Below are positions 9,127 through 18,498 of a DNA stretch of 64,000 nucleotides, piece by piece. A program made the translations under genes and the position numbers. The notes beneath the pieces are model-generated. The model did no database searches and was not told where the DNA came from. It saw only the letters and a program-made list of their open reading frames with translations. The stretch is from NCBI GenBank assembly GCA_910586975.1, contig CAJUKX010000001.1, positions 113,525-177,524 of the forward strand, in the 5' to 3' direction. Every line of letters begins with the position of its first letter. Positions within the stretch are counted from its first letter, which is position 1. The stretch is from an uncultured Muribaculaceae bacterium. Lineage in GTDB: Bacteria; Bacteroidota; Bacteroidia; Bacteroidales; Muribaculaceae.

Positions 9127-9915
9127 TTAAAGGGAAAGATTCTTGATCCATGCTGTAAGCTCGGCAAGTACCTGATCGTGATACTTGAAGCTGGTTCTGT
9201 ATCCCCAGCCATGTCCGCCGGTAGGATACGAGAACAACGCTGCCGGCACCCCGGCCTTGCACAGAGCAGCCACGTAGCGCAGGCTGTTGAGCGGATTGAC
9301 GGCGCGGTCGTCGGAGCTGAGGGCGATGAATGCGGGCGAGGTTTCGGATGTGACTTTGTTTTCTGAAGACCACTCGGCGGTAAGGGCTGCATCAGCATCC
9401 TTACCTACAAAGCCGGCACGGGTGCCGAGATGTGTGATTTCGGGGTCAAGCGACACCACGGGATAGAAAAGCACTTGGAAGGCCGGTTTCATCACACCGC
9501 GCGGATGTGTGGCTACGGTGGCTGCGAGGTGTCCGCCGGCCGACGAGCCCATTATGCCTATCTTTTCGGGATTGATTTTCCATTCTGCTGCATTGTCTAC
9601 GAGAATCTTGAATGCGCTTTCCACTTCGTTGAGCAGCATCTCGCGGTCGCAGTTGGGCATGGTGTATTCAAGCACAGCGTATGCAAGACCAAGGTTGTTG
9701 TAGAAATGTGCCCAGTTGTGGCCTTCGTGAGCTGCGGCCAGATGGGTATATCCGCCACCGGGGCATGCAATGATAGCTTTGCCGGCAGGATCCGGATCTG
9801 AGGGAAGATACACTGTGAGTTTAGGGCTGTCAAACGAGAGTACCTTACCCTGTCCGTACATACTGAAAGCTGAAATCAATGCCAGCAAAAATACTATTGA
9901 AAGAGTCTTTTTCAT
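9127..9915 (-). CDS. secreted alpha/beta-hydrolase esterase (BD-FAE / acetylesterase type)
   Basis: Serine esterase, probably removing acetyl or feruloyl groups from pectin or hemicellulose before glycoside hydrolases act. 262 residues with a signal peptide (KKTLSIVFLLALISAFSM). The oxyanion segment CPGGGYTHLA, nucleophile elbow GSSAGG (S125), acid loop SSDDRAV and C-terminal GGHGWG histidine make a complete triad. An upstream in-frame ATG at 9972 is rejected because the -7 box lies between it and 9915, and ATG at 9915 carries the AACCAATC leader motif. It opens the rhamnose operon, which ties it to rhamnose-bearing glycans; the exact ester is unknown. Confidence 0.88.
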   Translation of the reverse strand: MKKTLSIVFLLALISAFSMYGQGKVLSFDSPKLTVYLPSDPDPAGKAIIACPGGGYTHLAAAHEGHNWAHFYNNLGLAYAVLEYTMPNCDREMLLNEVESAFKILVDNAAEWKINPEKIGIMGSSAGGHLAATVATHPRGVMKPAFQVLFYPVVSLDPEITHLGTRAGFVGKDADAALTAEWSSENKVTSETSPAFIALSSDDRAVNPLNSLRYVAALCKAGVPAALFSYPTGGHGWGYRTSFKYHDQVLAELTAWIKNLSL

Positions 9916-9936
9916 GATTGGTTCTGAGATTTGTTG

Positions 9937-9944
9937 CAAATTTA
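9937..9944 (-). promoter_or_regulatory. promoter (-7 box) of the esterase-rhamnose operon
   Basis: On the minus strand TAAATTTG matches TAnnTTTG exactly, placing the transcript start near 9930 and a leader of about 15 nt before ATG at 9915. The -33 element is weak. The weakness may point to activator dependence, possibly on the divergent HTCS. Confidence 0.65.
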
Positions 9945-10028
9945 CACAAAAAATTGTAAATATATCGTGCATTTTTATTCTTTTTTTCTTGTAAATACGT
10001 ACACCGTTTTTATCGTTTTTTATTCAAA

Positions 10029-10060
10029 TTTGGCTATTTATTAAAAATGTACTACATTTG
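10029..10060 (+). promoter_or_regulatory. promoter of the HTCS gene
   Basis: TTTG (10029-10032), 20 bases, then TACATTTG (10053-10060), a full -33/-7 pair. The start point would be near 10067, which favours ATG at 10085 over GTG at 10073. Confidence 0.7.
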
Positions 10061-10084
10061 CATAAATAAAATGTGAAACCAATC

Positions 10085-13000
10085 ATGAAATTTTCAAAGG
10101 ATTCTATGCTTAAGTTTTTTCTACTCCTCACCGGGGCAGTCATTACTTTTTTACACGCATACGCTTCCGAAAATATAACCGCACGTCTGCTCACCACCCG
10201 CGACGGCCTTCCCAATAATACCGTCCGCAACATAATGCAGGACCGCAAGGGTTTCATCTGGCTCTCCACCCTCGACGGCATAGCCCGCTACGACGGTTAC
10301 AAATTTATAAACTATCACCGCGACCCCTCGCAGCCCGTGACGCTCACCGACCAGTCGGTAAGGAGTGCGTTTGAGGATGCAAACGGTTTTATATGGATTT
10401 GTGGTGCAAACGACCACATAGACTGCCTCGACCCGCGCACCGGTGCATTCATTGACCTCAGCGACAATGGCGTGGGCAACCTGTTCAGATACGTGCGCCA
10501 GGTAGGCGACGATGTATGGCTGTGGGGCGAGTACGGTGCCATGAAAGTATCGTATACCGATGGTGAGTTTGTCAAAACACGCTTCGGCAAGAAAGCCGGC
10601 AATCTGCCATCTGACAGGGTGAACCATCTCGGCATTGACCACAAGGGGGAGATATGGATTAGCTCAGATAATGCCATTTTCATTATACGCGACGGCAAAC
10701 CGGTGAAAATCACCGACTCGGGGCCGTTCCAGTGGATGACGGTTTATGGCAACGACCGCACCTATTACATCAACAGCTCGGGACACATATATAAATATGA
10801 CTCATCGGGCAATATCACCAAAGTATCGCAAATCAATGGCATCAATAATGTCAACCGATTGCCAGGGCACATGCTGCTCGGCGACAAGTGGTATATCTTC
10901 ACCACCAACGATGTCTTTGAATTTGATATCGCCACCCACCAAATCAAGCAGGCCGCGGGAGAGCTGCGCATACCCGGTGCCAAAGTAATTCAGGACAACC
11001 ACGGCGACTACTGGCTGCACAACGAGACCGGTAAACTTGTATATGTAAACCACAAGACCGGCGATGTAAACAGTCTGAGTCTGCTCACCAACCAGCAGGC
11101 AGCCATGCTCGATATGGAACGCTTTGAAATATCGCGCGACAAGAACAACAACGCCTGGATCAGCACTAACGGCAACGGCCTGTTCAAATACGACGTAGCC
11201 ACAGGCGAGCTGCATAATTTCCATGAAAACTCAGGTACCAAGCGACTTATACCGTCCAACGAGCTTCTATGCGTGCTCGTAGACCGCTCGGGAACTATAT
11301 GGACCGGAGCCGACTACACCGGCGCATCGCAGATAGACATCTCCACAGAACATCAACCCATGGAGCTGCCGTCGTTCAGTCCGTCGTCTCATCAGTCAAA
11401 CTCATTCCGACTGGCCAAGCGCTTGCCAGGTGGCGACGTATTGCTCGGCACCCGCAGCGGCGAGTTGCTGCGATATTCCGACGACATCACTCAACTTAAA
11501 TCCTCAGAACATTATCCCTCAATTGTTTACGACGCATACGAAGACACCGGCGGCCACCTGTGGATAGCTACACGAGGCAGTGGTATATACGTAGACGGGG
11601 TAAACTACATGCACAACTCGCAGGTGCCGGGCAGCCTGCCCAACGACATGGTATTCGCTCTCTGCGAAGACAAAAAAGGACGTATATGGATAGGCAGCAT
11701 GGGCGGCGGCATGGCTCTTGCCACAGCTCAGGCTGATGGCACTTACCGCTTCCGACAATTCTTCAACGACTCTTACGCCCGCCGGCGCATACGCTCGATA
11801 GCGGCCGACTTCAACGGCAATATCTGGGTTGCGAGCAACGACGGACTGATCATTTTCAATCCTGACTCGCTCATAGCCGACCCAAAATGCTTCAAATCAT
11901 ACAATTTCGAGAATAACAACTTCAACGGCGACATAGTACACTGCGTGGTGCGAGACAACAATGGTGCGATGTGGATAGGCGGTACCGGATTCGGGCTGGC
12001 CGTATCGCGCAACACTACCGACATCAACAAGCTCGACTTCCAGTATGTCAAGACCGACAACGGCCTTGTAAACAACACTGTAGTAGCCATAACGCCCATA
12101 CATGGCCACATACTCGCAGCTACCGAGTACGGTCTGTCGCTGCTCGATACCAACGGCAACGTGTTGGAGAATTTCATATTGTCAACCGAGCCCAAGAGCA
12201 ATGTTTACAGCACAAACACCGCCCTCACACTCAACGATTCGACAGCTGTAGTAGGCTCATTCAACGGTCTGTTTGCCATGAATCCGTTTGCCCCGGGCGA
12301 CAACCGCACCGACCGTCCCGAAGTGTCAATAACCCGCATAATGGTTGACGGCAGTCCCATATCGCCCACGCCCGACGGCGCTCAAGCCGGATACTCCGAT
12401 CAAATCAAGCTGTCATACGATCAAAACAACATAGAGATCGACTTTTCGGCTCTCGAATACTCCCCTACCTCGCCGTGTTCTTACAGCTACTACCTTAAAC
12501 CATACGATAAGAGCTGGAGCAGACCGTCGACATTAAACTACGCTATATATAAGAATCTTGAACCCGGCGAATATACCCTTTACGTACGCGCAGCCCGCAA
12601 AGACGGCATCTGGGGCGCCGAATCGTCAATAAAAATCACAATAGCCCCGCCATGGTGGGCTACGTGGTGGGCCAAGCTCATAAGCGTGCTGCTTATAATC
12701 CTCGCAGCCATCATAATATTCAGGGTCATGCGCCGCATCGAAACCCTGCGCAACCGCGTGAAAGTTGAAGAACAGCTCACCGACTACAAGTTGGAGTTTT
12801 TCACCAACATATCACACGAATTCCGCACACCGCTCACCCTGATGCAGGTGTCACTCGAAAAGATACACGAAGTGCTTGCCATGCCCGAGGCACGCGAGAC
12901 ACGTCGCAATCTCAGCAGCCATCTCACCACCCTCGACAAGAATTCGCGCCGTATGTCGCGGCTTATCAACGAATTGCTCACCTTCAGAAAGGCCGAGAAG

Positions 13001-14338
13001 AACAAGCTCACTCTCAATCCCCACCCCGTGGAGGTTGTAGCCTTCTTGAGCGATATTTTTGACACATTCCGCGAGGAGGCCCGCCAGAAGCAGCTCAATT
13101 TCACCATAAACTGCCCCATAGAGTCATACACGATGAATGTTGACCGCGACAGCCTCGACAAAATCGTGCACAATTTACTTTCAAACGCCATAAAATATAC
13201 CCTGCAAGGTGGATGGGTAGAGATGTCTATTTCTATAAACGAGACCACCAAGCGACTTGTTATCAAGGTAAAAGACAATGGCATAGGCATACCCGCCGAC
13301 AAGAAACCACAGCTCTTCTCGCGATTCATGCAAAGCAATTTCTCGCACAACAGCATAGGCGTGGGATTGCACCTCACTCACAGTCTGGTAGTACTGCACG
13401 GTGGTACTATTTACCACGAAGACAATGTAGGGGGCGGCTCTATATTTACTGTTGAAATACCCACTACCCTTGCCGAGTCGGAGCGCCCTGATGAAACCGG
13501 AGCACCCAAACCCGAAGCAATATCGAAAACAACCGAGACTGCTGACAGCGAAGAACTTGCCGTTACGCCCCCCGAAACCGGCCATAAGCTGCTGATAATT
13601 GATGATGATGCTGATATACGCGAAGTGCTCACCCGCGAGTTCAGCCAATACTTCGATGTGTTCACAGCCGCCGACGGCACATCGGGCCTGAAGATTGCCC
13701 GCGACAACGACATATCGCTCATAATATGCGACGTGATGATGCCCGACATGTCGGGATTTGAGGTTACTCGTCGTCTGAAGGACGATATTGCCACAAGCCA
13801 TATCCCCATCATACAGCTCACCGCACTTAGCAACGACGAAAGTCATATGAAGGGCATAGAAACCGGTGCCGATGCCTATATAACCAAGCCATTCAGCCTT
13901 GCGCTGCTCAAGACACGGGTGTTCAAGCTCATTGAATTGCGCAAGATTTTGCAGGCTAAGTTCAGCGCAAGTCCAACCGTTCCGCGCCCCGAGCTGCCTA
14001 TGGTGACCCACGACCGCGAGTTCTACGACCGGTTGTACGAAATTGCAAATCAGCAGATGGAAAACAACGACTTCTCGGCCGACGACTTTGCCAATGAAAT
14101 GAACATGGGACGCACCATATTCTTCAAGAAAGTGAAGGGCGTCACCGGCTACGGGCCCAAGGAATTCATGAGAATAATGCGAATGAAACACGCCGCCGAG
14201 CTGCTTCTCACCACCAATCTGTCAATTTCAGAAATCGCATATAAGGTGGGTATGTCAGACCCGGCCTACTTCAACCGCTGCTTCAAAGCGCAGTTTGGCA
14301 AAGCTCCAAGCGTGTATCAGAAAGAGAACAGATTATAA
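10085..14338 (+). CDS. hybrid two-component system sensor-regulator (HTCS)
   Basis: One-protein signalling system that senses an oligosaccharide in the periplasm and binds DNA in the cytoplasm. About 1417 residues: signal peptide (LKFFLLLTGAVITFLHAYA), two Reg_prop beta-propellers to about residue 760, Y_Y_Y domain about 777-840, membrane segment about 857-880, histidine kinase with SHEFRTPLTLM (H911), N box HNLLSNAIKYT, G boxes DNGIGIP and GVGLHL, receiver with acidic pocket DDDAD and D1216 in CDVMMPDMSG, and a C-terminal AraC-type helix-turn-helix ending near SVYQKENRL. All catalytic residues seem present. ATG at 10085 is chosen over GTG at 10073 because it carries the AACCAATC leader. It is divergent from the rhamnose operon and is the only regulator in the locus, so it likely controls it; the ligand is unknown. 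Its last 6 bases overlap the convergent esterase gene. Confidence 0.96.
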   Translation: MKFSKDSMLKFFLLLTGAVITFLHAYASENITARLLTTRDGLPNNTVRNIMQDRKGFIWLSTLDGIARYDGYKFINYHRDPSQPVTLTDQSVRSAFEDANGFIWICGANDHIDCLDPRTGAFIDLSDNGVGNLFRYVRQVGDDVWLWGEYGAMKVSYTDGEFVKTRFGKKAGNLPSDRVNHLGIDHKGEIWISSDNAIFIIRDGKPVKITDSGPFQWMTVYGNDRTYYINSSGHIYKYDSSGNITKVSQINGINNVNRLPGHMLLGDKWYIFTTNDVFEFDIATHQIKQAAGELRIPGAKVIQDNHGDYWLHNETGKLVYVNHKTGDVNSLSLLTNQQAAMLDMERFEISRDKNNNAWISTNGNGLFKYDVATGELHNFHENSGTKRLIPSNELLCVLVDRSGTIWTGADYTGASQIDISTEHQPMELPSFSPSSHQSNSFRLAKRLPGGDVLLGTRSGELLRYSDDITQLKSSEHYPSIVYDAYEDTGGHLWIATRGSGIYVDGVNYMHNSQVPGSLPNDMVFALCEDKKGRIWIGSMGGGMALATAQADGTYRFRQFFNDSYARRRIRSIAADFNGNIWVASNDGLIIFNPDSLIADPKCFKSYNFENNNFNGDIVHCVVRDNNGAMWIGGTGFGLAVSRNTTDINKLDFQYVKTDNGLVNNTVVAITPIHGHILAATEYGLSLLDTNGNVLENFILSTEPKSNVYSTNTALTLNDSTAVVGSFNGLFAMNPFAPGDNRTDRPEVSITRIMVDGSPISPTPDGAQAGYSDQIKLSYDQNNIEIDFSALEYSPTSPCSYSYYLKPYDKSWSRPSTLNYAIYKNLEPGEYTLYVRAARKDGIWGAESSIKITIAPPWWATWWAKLISVLLIILAAIIIFRVMRRIETLRNRVKVEEQLTDYKLEFFTNISHEFRTPLTLMQVSLEKIHEVLAMPEARETRRNLSSHLTTLDKNSRRMSRLINELLTFRKAEKNKLTLNPHPVEVVAFLSDIFDTFREEARQKQLNFTINCPIESYTMNVDRDSLDKIVHNLLSNAIKYTLQGGWVEMSISINETTKRLVIKVKDNGIGIPADKKPQLFSRFMQSNFSHNSIGVGLHLTHSLVVLHGGTIYHEDNVGGGSIFTVEIPTTLAESERPDETGAPKPEAISKTTETADSEELAVTPPETGHKLLIIDDDADIREVLTREFSQYFDVFTAADGTSGLKIARDNDISLIICDVMMPDMSGFEVTRRLKDDIATSHIPIIQLTALSNDESHMKGIETGADAYITKPFSLALLKTRVFKLIELRKILQAKFSASPTVPRPELPMVTHDREFYDRLYEIANQQMENNDFSADDFANEMNMGRTIFFKKVKGVTGYGPKEFMRIMRMKHAAELLLTTNLSISEIAYKVGMSDPAYFNRCFKAQFGKAPSVYQKENRL

Positions 14339-15220
14339 TCCTAACTCCACAAGCTTCTCATATACCTGCCTGCCAAACTTTTCAGCCGGTTCAGCAGTAA
14401 AGTGCAACCTGTCGGGCTGCAGCCTGGCATCGGCAAGCGAGATTACATGGAAGTATGGATCCTCGCGTTGCAGGCGGTACAATGCATCTTCAATCTCTTG
14501 GCGGAAATCACGGCTTGAGCGTGGCACCGTACCGCATATAAAGGGCAGATGTGCATATTCGGCATTGCCGGTTTTCTGTACCAGATAGTTTCTGACGTAT
14601 GCCACCATCTGCTTTATATTGTCGTAATATCGCTCGGGCGCGCGACAGTCGCTCTCGCCCTGATGCCACATCCAGGCTTTAATCTCACACCCATCGGGCA
14701 GACGCGACAATTCGCGGTCAATGCACTCACCTATATTTTCTGTAAATGCTTTTATAAGGCTGTTTCCGCCTTTATTCACCGAAATATTGTCGGCAAGGAA
14801 GGCCGAGTCGGCACTCCAGTGAAATCCGTTGCCCGGTGCGCCACGCCGTCCGCTTGATTTACATTCCGGGTCAATTGAGGTACCTCCATACGATTGCTTG
14901 ATGACATAAAACGGCTTGTTCAACTTCTGTTCAAGCAAATAATATGTTACGGCATCGTATGTCCATCTGTGCGGATTCTCGGCGCCCGACATACGGGGAT
15001 AATAAAGCTCGAATTTACCCTGCACGGTATCCTTCACACCATTGCAGTAGCTCCATAAGCAATGCTTGTATTTGTTTCCCTTGATATACTCCGGAAGATC
15101 ATCGGCGGGCACGCGACCATCAGTATTGGACTGCCCGGCCGTTAGAAACACCGGTACCTGCGAAAATGAGCCAAAGGCTGCGGCAACAGCCAAAAGATTT
15201 GAAATCAACAATTTTTTCAT
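14333..15220 (-). CDS. SGNH/SASA-type carbohydrate acetylesterase
   Basis: Secreted esterase of the sialate O-acetylesterase-like (SASA, DUF303) family, here probably deacetylating plant glycan. 295 residues with a signal peptide (KKLLISNLLAVAAAFGSFS). Block I GQSN gives nucleophile S31; MWHQGESD is the family oxyanion block; DRLHFT supplies D270 and H273. It is convergent with the HTCS gene, overlapping it by 6 bases, and divergent from GH2 with its own promoter. Together with the esterase at 9127 it gives the locus two unrelated deacetylases, which fits a heavily acetylated substrate such as rhamnogalacturonan I. Confidence 0.87.
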   Translation of the reverse strand: MKKLLISNLLAVAAAFGSFSQVPVFLTAGQSNTDGRVPADDLPEYIKGNKYKHCLWSYCNGVKDTVQGKFELYYPRMSGAENPHRWTYDAVTYYLLEQKLNKPFYVIKQSYGGTSIDPECKSSGRRGAPGNGFHWSADSAFLADNISVNKGGNSLIKAFTENIGECIDRELSRLPDGCEIKAWMWHQGESDCRAPERYYDNIKQMVAYVRNYLVQKTGNAEYAHLPFICGTVPRSSRDFRQEIEDALYRLQREDPYFHVISLADARLQPDRLHFTAEPAEKFGRQVYEKLVELGL

Positions 15221-15234
15221 AGTATTTTTTATTG

Positions 15235-15242
15235 CAAAGGTA
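15235..15242 (-). promoter_or_regulatory. promoter (-7 box) of the SASA esterase
   Basis: TACCTTTG on the minus strand matches TAnnTTTG. It lies only about 14 bases before ATG at 15220, so the leader is very short. Confidence 0.6.
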
Positions 15243-15271
15243 ATAATTTAGAGCCTGTGACGCAGATATAA

Positions 15272-15350
15272 ATTCATACAAAATCTATTCATACAATCAC
15301 TTAGACGCTTAATGTACATTTTTTAATGTTTATCCGAACATTTTTACATT
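15272..15350. promoter_or_regulatory. direct and inverted repeats in the SASA/GH2 control region
   Basis: ATTCATACAA occurs at 15272-15281 and again at 15287-15296, 15 bases start to start. An inverted pair AATGTT / AACATT flanks 6 bases at 15325-15342. Both lie upstream of the GH2 -7 box, a position suited to activator binding. The function is inferred. Confidence 0.4.
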
Positions 15351-15370
15351 ATAATACGACCAATCCATAT

Positions 15371-15378
15371 TAACTTTG
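15371..15378 (+). promoter_or_regulatory. promoter (-7 box) of the GH2 gene
   Basis: TAACTTTG matches the consensus. No TTTG is seen at the -33 position, suggesting an activated promoter. The start point would be near 15385, with a leader of about 30 nt that contains a short 8-codon reading frame at 15396. Confidence 0.65.
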
Positions 15379-15414
15379 CACTATCGTTAATTACCATGAA
15401 TCTAAATATAAAAA

Positions 15415-18387
15415 ATGAGACTTAAGAAACTACTGATCACATTCTTGCTCGCCGCAGGTATATGCGCTTCGGCCGAAGCCCGTGAGCGATACAATTTCAA
15501 CAGTGACTGGCGTCTTTCGATTGGTGACACCCCCGAGGCCGTCCAAGCCAAGTTTGACGACTCATCATGGAAAAAAATCACTCTGCCTCATGCTTTCAAC
15601 GAAGACGAAGCCTACAAGGTCCCAATCAAGGAGATGACCGACACCGTGGCATGGTATCGCAAGAAGTTTAAAGTTCCTGCGTCTGCCAAGGGTAAAAAGA
15701 TATTTCTTGAATTTGAAGGTGTACGCCAGGGTGGTGAATTCTTCCTGAACGGACACAATATGGGCCTGCATGAAAACGGTGTGATGGCTGTAGGTTTCGA
15801 TATCACTCCCTACGTACGCTTCGGTAAGGAAAACATACTCTCGGTACGCACCGATAACAACTGGCGATACAAAGAACGCGCCACCGGCAGCGGATACCAG
15901 TGGAACGACCGCAACTTCAATGCCAACTACGGCGGTATTCCCAAAAACGTATGGCTACATATCACCGACCCTGTATATCAGACTCTGCCCCTGTACAGCA
16001 ATCTCGGAACCACCGGCACATACGTATATGCCTCAGACATCAATGTAAAGAGCCGCACTGCCGTTATCAACGCCGAGTCTGAAGTGAAGAACGAAGGACG
16101 CAAGGCTGTAACCGCCACTTATGTAGTCGACGTATACGACAACGACGGCAAACAGGTGGCCAACTTCAAGGGCGAGCCCGTGAGCATTGCTCCCGGCGCC
16201 ACAGCTACTCTGAGCGCATCAGCACCCCTGAGCGACCTCCACTTCTGGTCGTGGGGCTATGGCTATCTTTACAAAGTGAAAACCGCGCTGCTCATCAACG
16301 GCAAACTTACCGACGAAGTAGTCACCACTACCGGTTTCCGCAAAACCCGTTTTGGCGAAGGCAAGGTATGGATCAACGACCGCGTGCTGCAGATGAAGGG
16401 CTATGCTCAGCGTTCAAGCAACGAATGGCCCGGTGTGGGTCTGTCGGTAGCTCCCTGGCTCAGCGACTACTCAAACGACCTGGTGGTGAAGAGCAACGGT
16501 AATTTCGTACGCTGGATGCACGTAGCACCATGGCGTCAGGACGTTGAATCTTGCGACCGCGTAGGATTGATGCAGATGCTCCCTGCCGGCGACTCAGAGC
16601 GCGACGTAACCGGACGCCGCTGGGAACACCGCAAAGACGTGATGCGCGATGCAATCATCTACTACCGCAACAGCCCCAGTGTGATTTTCTGGGAATCAGG
16701 CAACGAATCAATCAGCCGCGACCACATGATAGAGATGCGCGAGATACGCGACATGTACGACCCCCACGGCGGCCGAGCCATAGGCTCGCGCGAGATGCTC
16801 GACATACGCGAGGCTGAATACGGCGGCGAAATGCTTTATGTAAACAAGAGCGACCACTCGCCCATGATACAGACCGAATATTGCCGCGACGAGGGTCTCA
16901 GAAAGTATTGGGACGACTGGAGCTACCCCTACCACAAGCATGGTGACGGCCCCCTGTACCGCAACGCCGATGCATCGGCCTACAATCAGAATCAGGATCA
17001 GCTGGCCATAGAATTTGTTCGCCGCTGGTACGACTTCTGGCGCGAACGTCCCGGCACCGGTCGACGCGTCAACTCGGGCGGCGCCAAGATTATATTCGCC
17101 GACACTCAGACTCATGGCCGCAGCGCCACAAACTACCGTGTGAGCGGCGTGGTAGACCCGATGCGTATTCCCAAAGACGGATTTTTTGCTCATCAGGTGA
17201 TGTGGAACGCGTGGGTTGACCCCGAAGCCGTTGAAGGCCATATCATAGGACATTGGAACTATCCCGAAGGCACCGTAAAGCCCGTTTATGTGGTTTCGAG
17301 CGGCGACTCGGTTGAACTCAAAGTCAACGGCAAGTCATACGGAATGGGCAAGCAGGATTACCGCTTCCTCTACACCTTCCCCGAAGTGAAGTGGGAACCC
17401 GGCACCATCGAGGCCATAAGCTACGATGCCGACGGCAAAGCATGCCACACCGCTTCGATCACCACAGCCGGCAAGCCCAAGGCCCTCAAACTCACCCTGA
17501 TGCAAGGCCCCGAAGGCACATACGCCGATGGTGCAGACCTCGCACTGGTACAGGTTGAGGTGGTAGACGACAAAGGTCAGCGCCATCCTCTCGCCAACGA
17601 CACCGTAAGCTTCAAACTCTCAGGCCCTGCCGAATGGCGCGGCGGTGTAGCACAGGGTACCGACAACTTCGTACTTTCTGAATCAATTCCTGTAGAATGT
17701 GGTATCAACCGCGTGATGCTGCGCTCTATGCCCGAAGCCGGCCACGTGACACTGGTTGCATCAGCCCCGGGATTTGAAGATGCCACTGTTGAATTCGACA
17801 CCAAACCGGTAGAGGTGAAAGACGGCCTTTCGCTCCACATACCCGCCGCAGCCCTGTCATCGCGCCTCGACCGCGGTCCCACACCGGCCGGCCAATCGTA
17901 CACCGACTCAAAGGTTGACGTGAAGATTGAAAGCGCCACAACCGGAATCAACCAAGACAATGTCAAGGCTGCATGGGACGACAACGAGCTGAGCGAATGG
18001 CGCAACGACGGTCGCAAATCAACCGCCTGGATCACCTTCAAGCTCGAACGCCGCGCAGCCATCGACGATATTTGCGTGAAACTCACAGGATGGCGTCAAC
18101 GCTCATACCCCCTTGACATTTATGCCGGCGACACCCTGGTATGGAGCGGCGACACCGACCGCAGCCTTGGTTATGTGCATCTTAATATCGAACACCCCGT
18201 ATTGAGCGACACCTACACCATACGTCTGCGCGGCACCGCCGAAGACAACGACGCTTTCGGACAGATTGTTGAAGTTGTTGAACCCAAAGCCGGCGAGCTC
18301 GACCTGTTCAAGGCCGAAGGCGGCGACAAGACCAATCATGAGCTTCGTATCGTGGAAATAGAATTCCTCGAAACTCTTAACAAGTAA
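15415..18387 (+). CDS. GH2 family glycoside hydrolase (beta-galactosidase / beta-glucuronidase type)
   Basis: Retaining exo-hydrolase, expected in the periplasm. 990 residues: signal peptide (RLKKLLITFLLAAGICASA), jelly-roll sugar-binding domain to about 190, immunoglobulin-like domain to about 315, TIM barrel to about 600, then DUF4982-like and further beta domains and a C-terminal discoidin-like region. The acid/base is E431 in FWESGNES, and E488 in QTEYC is the probable nucleophile. Rhamnogalacturonan I carries galactan side chains, so beta-galactosidase fits; the uxuA operon next door makes beta-glucuronidase a fair alternative. The sequence alone does not decide. It is followed by a strong terminator, so it is a separate unit from uxuA. 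Confidence 0.9.
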   Translation: MRLKKLLITFLLAAGICASAEARERYNFNSDWRLSIGDTPEAVQAKFDDSSWKKITLPHAFNEDEAYKVPIKEMTDTVAWYRKKFKVPASAKGKKIFLEFEGVRQGGEFFLNGHNMGLHENGVMAVGFDITPYVRFGKENILSVRTDNNWRYKERATGSGYQWNDRNFNANYGGIPKNVWLHITDPVYQTLPLYSNLGTTGTYVYASDINVKSRTAVINAESEVKNEGRKAVTATYVVDVYDNDGKQVANFKGEPVSIAPGATATLSASAPLSDLHFWSWGYGYLYKVKTALLINGKLTDEVVTTTGFRKTRFGEGKVWINDRVLQMKGYAQRSSNEWPGVGLSVAPWLSDYSNDLVVKSNGNFVRWMHVAPWRQDVESCDRVGLMQMLPAGDSERDVTGRRWEHRKDVMRDAIIYYRNSPSVIFWESGNESISRDHMIEMREIRDMYDPHGGRAIGSREMLDIREAEYGGEMLYVNKSDHSPMIQTEYCRDEGLRKYWDDWSYPYHKHGDGPLYRNADASAYNQNQDQLAIEFVRRWYDFWRERPGTGRRVNSGGAKIIFADTQTHGRSATNYRVSGVVDPMRIPKDGFFAHQVMWNAWVDPEAVEGHIIGHWNYPEGTVKPVYVVSSGDSVELKVNGKSYGMGKQDYRFLYTFPEVKWEPGTIEAISYDADGKACHTASITTAGKPKALKLTLMQGPEGTYADGADLALVQVEVVDDKGQRHPLANDTVSFKLSGPAEWRGGVAQGTDNFVLSESIPVECGINRVMLRSMPEAGHVTLVASAPGFEDATVEFDTKPVEVKDGLSLHIPAAALSSRLDRGPTPAGQSYTDSKVDVKIESATTGINQDNVKAAWDDNELSEWRNDGRKSTAWITFKLERRAAIDDICVKLTGWRQRSYPLDIYAGDTLVWSGDTDRSLGYVHLNIEHPVLSDTYTIRLRGTAEDNDAFGQIVEVVEPKAGELDLFKAEGGDKTNHELRIVEIEFLETLNK

Positions 18388-18403
18388 TAAATCTTATAAA
18401 TCA

Positions 18404-18453
18404 AAGAGCATATCCTAAAAACACCATAATTGGGATATGCTCTTATTGATTTT
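18404..18453 (+). terminator. Rho-independent terminator after GH2
   Basis: A 12-bp stem AAGAGCATATCC / GGATATGCTCTT with a 17-base loop is followed by ATTGA and a run of eight T. The uxuA promoter begins at the end of the T-run. Confidence 0.85.
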
Positions 18454-18458
18454 TTTTG

Positions 18459-18466
18459 TAAATTTG
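18459..18466 (+). promoter_or_regulatory. promoter (-7 box) of the uxuA operon
   Basis: TAAATTTG directly after the terminator T-run gives a start near 18473. This fixes the uxuA start at ATG 18499 and rules out an upstream in-frame start at 18430 inside the terminator. Confidence 0.7.
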
Positions 18467-18498
18467 CAAATAATAATCCTAAGCTATCCTCATTTATT

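Noticed and set aside
13181..14191. 336-codon open frame on the minus strand inside the HTCS gene
   Set aside because: It lies antisense to the kinase/receiver/HTH part, which has intact motifs on plus. The translation has no recognisable domain.
18430..18498. Earlier start for mannonate dehydratase
   Set aside because: It lies inside the GH2 terminator and the uxuA -7 box; family homology begins at ATG 18499.
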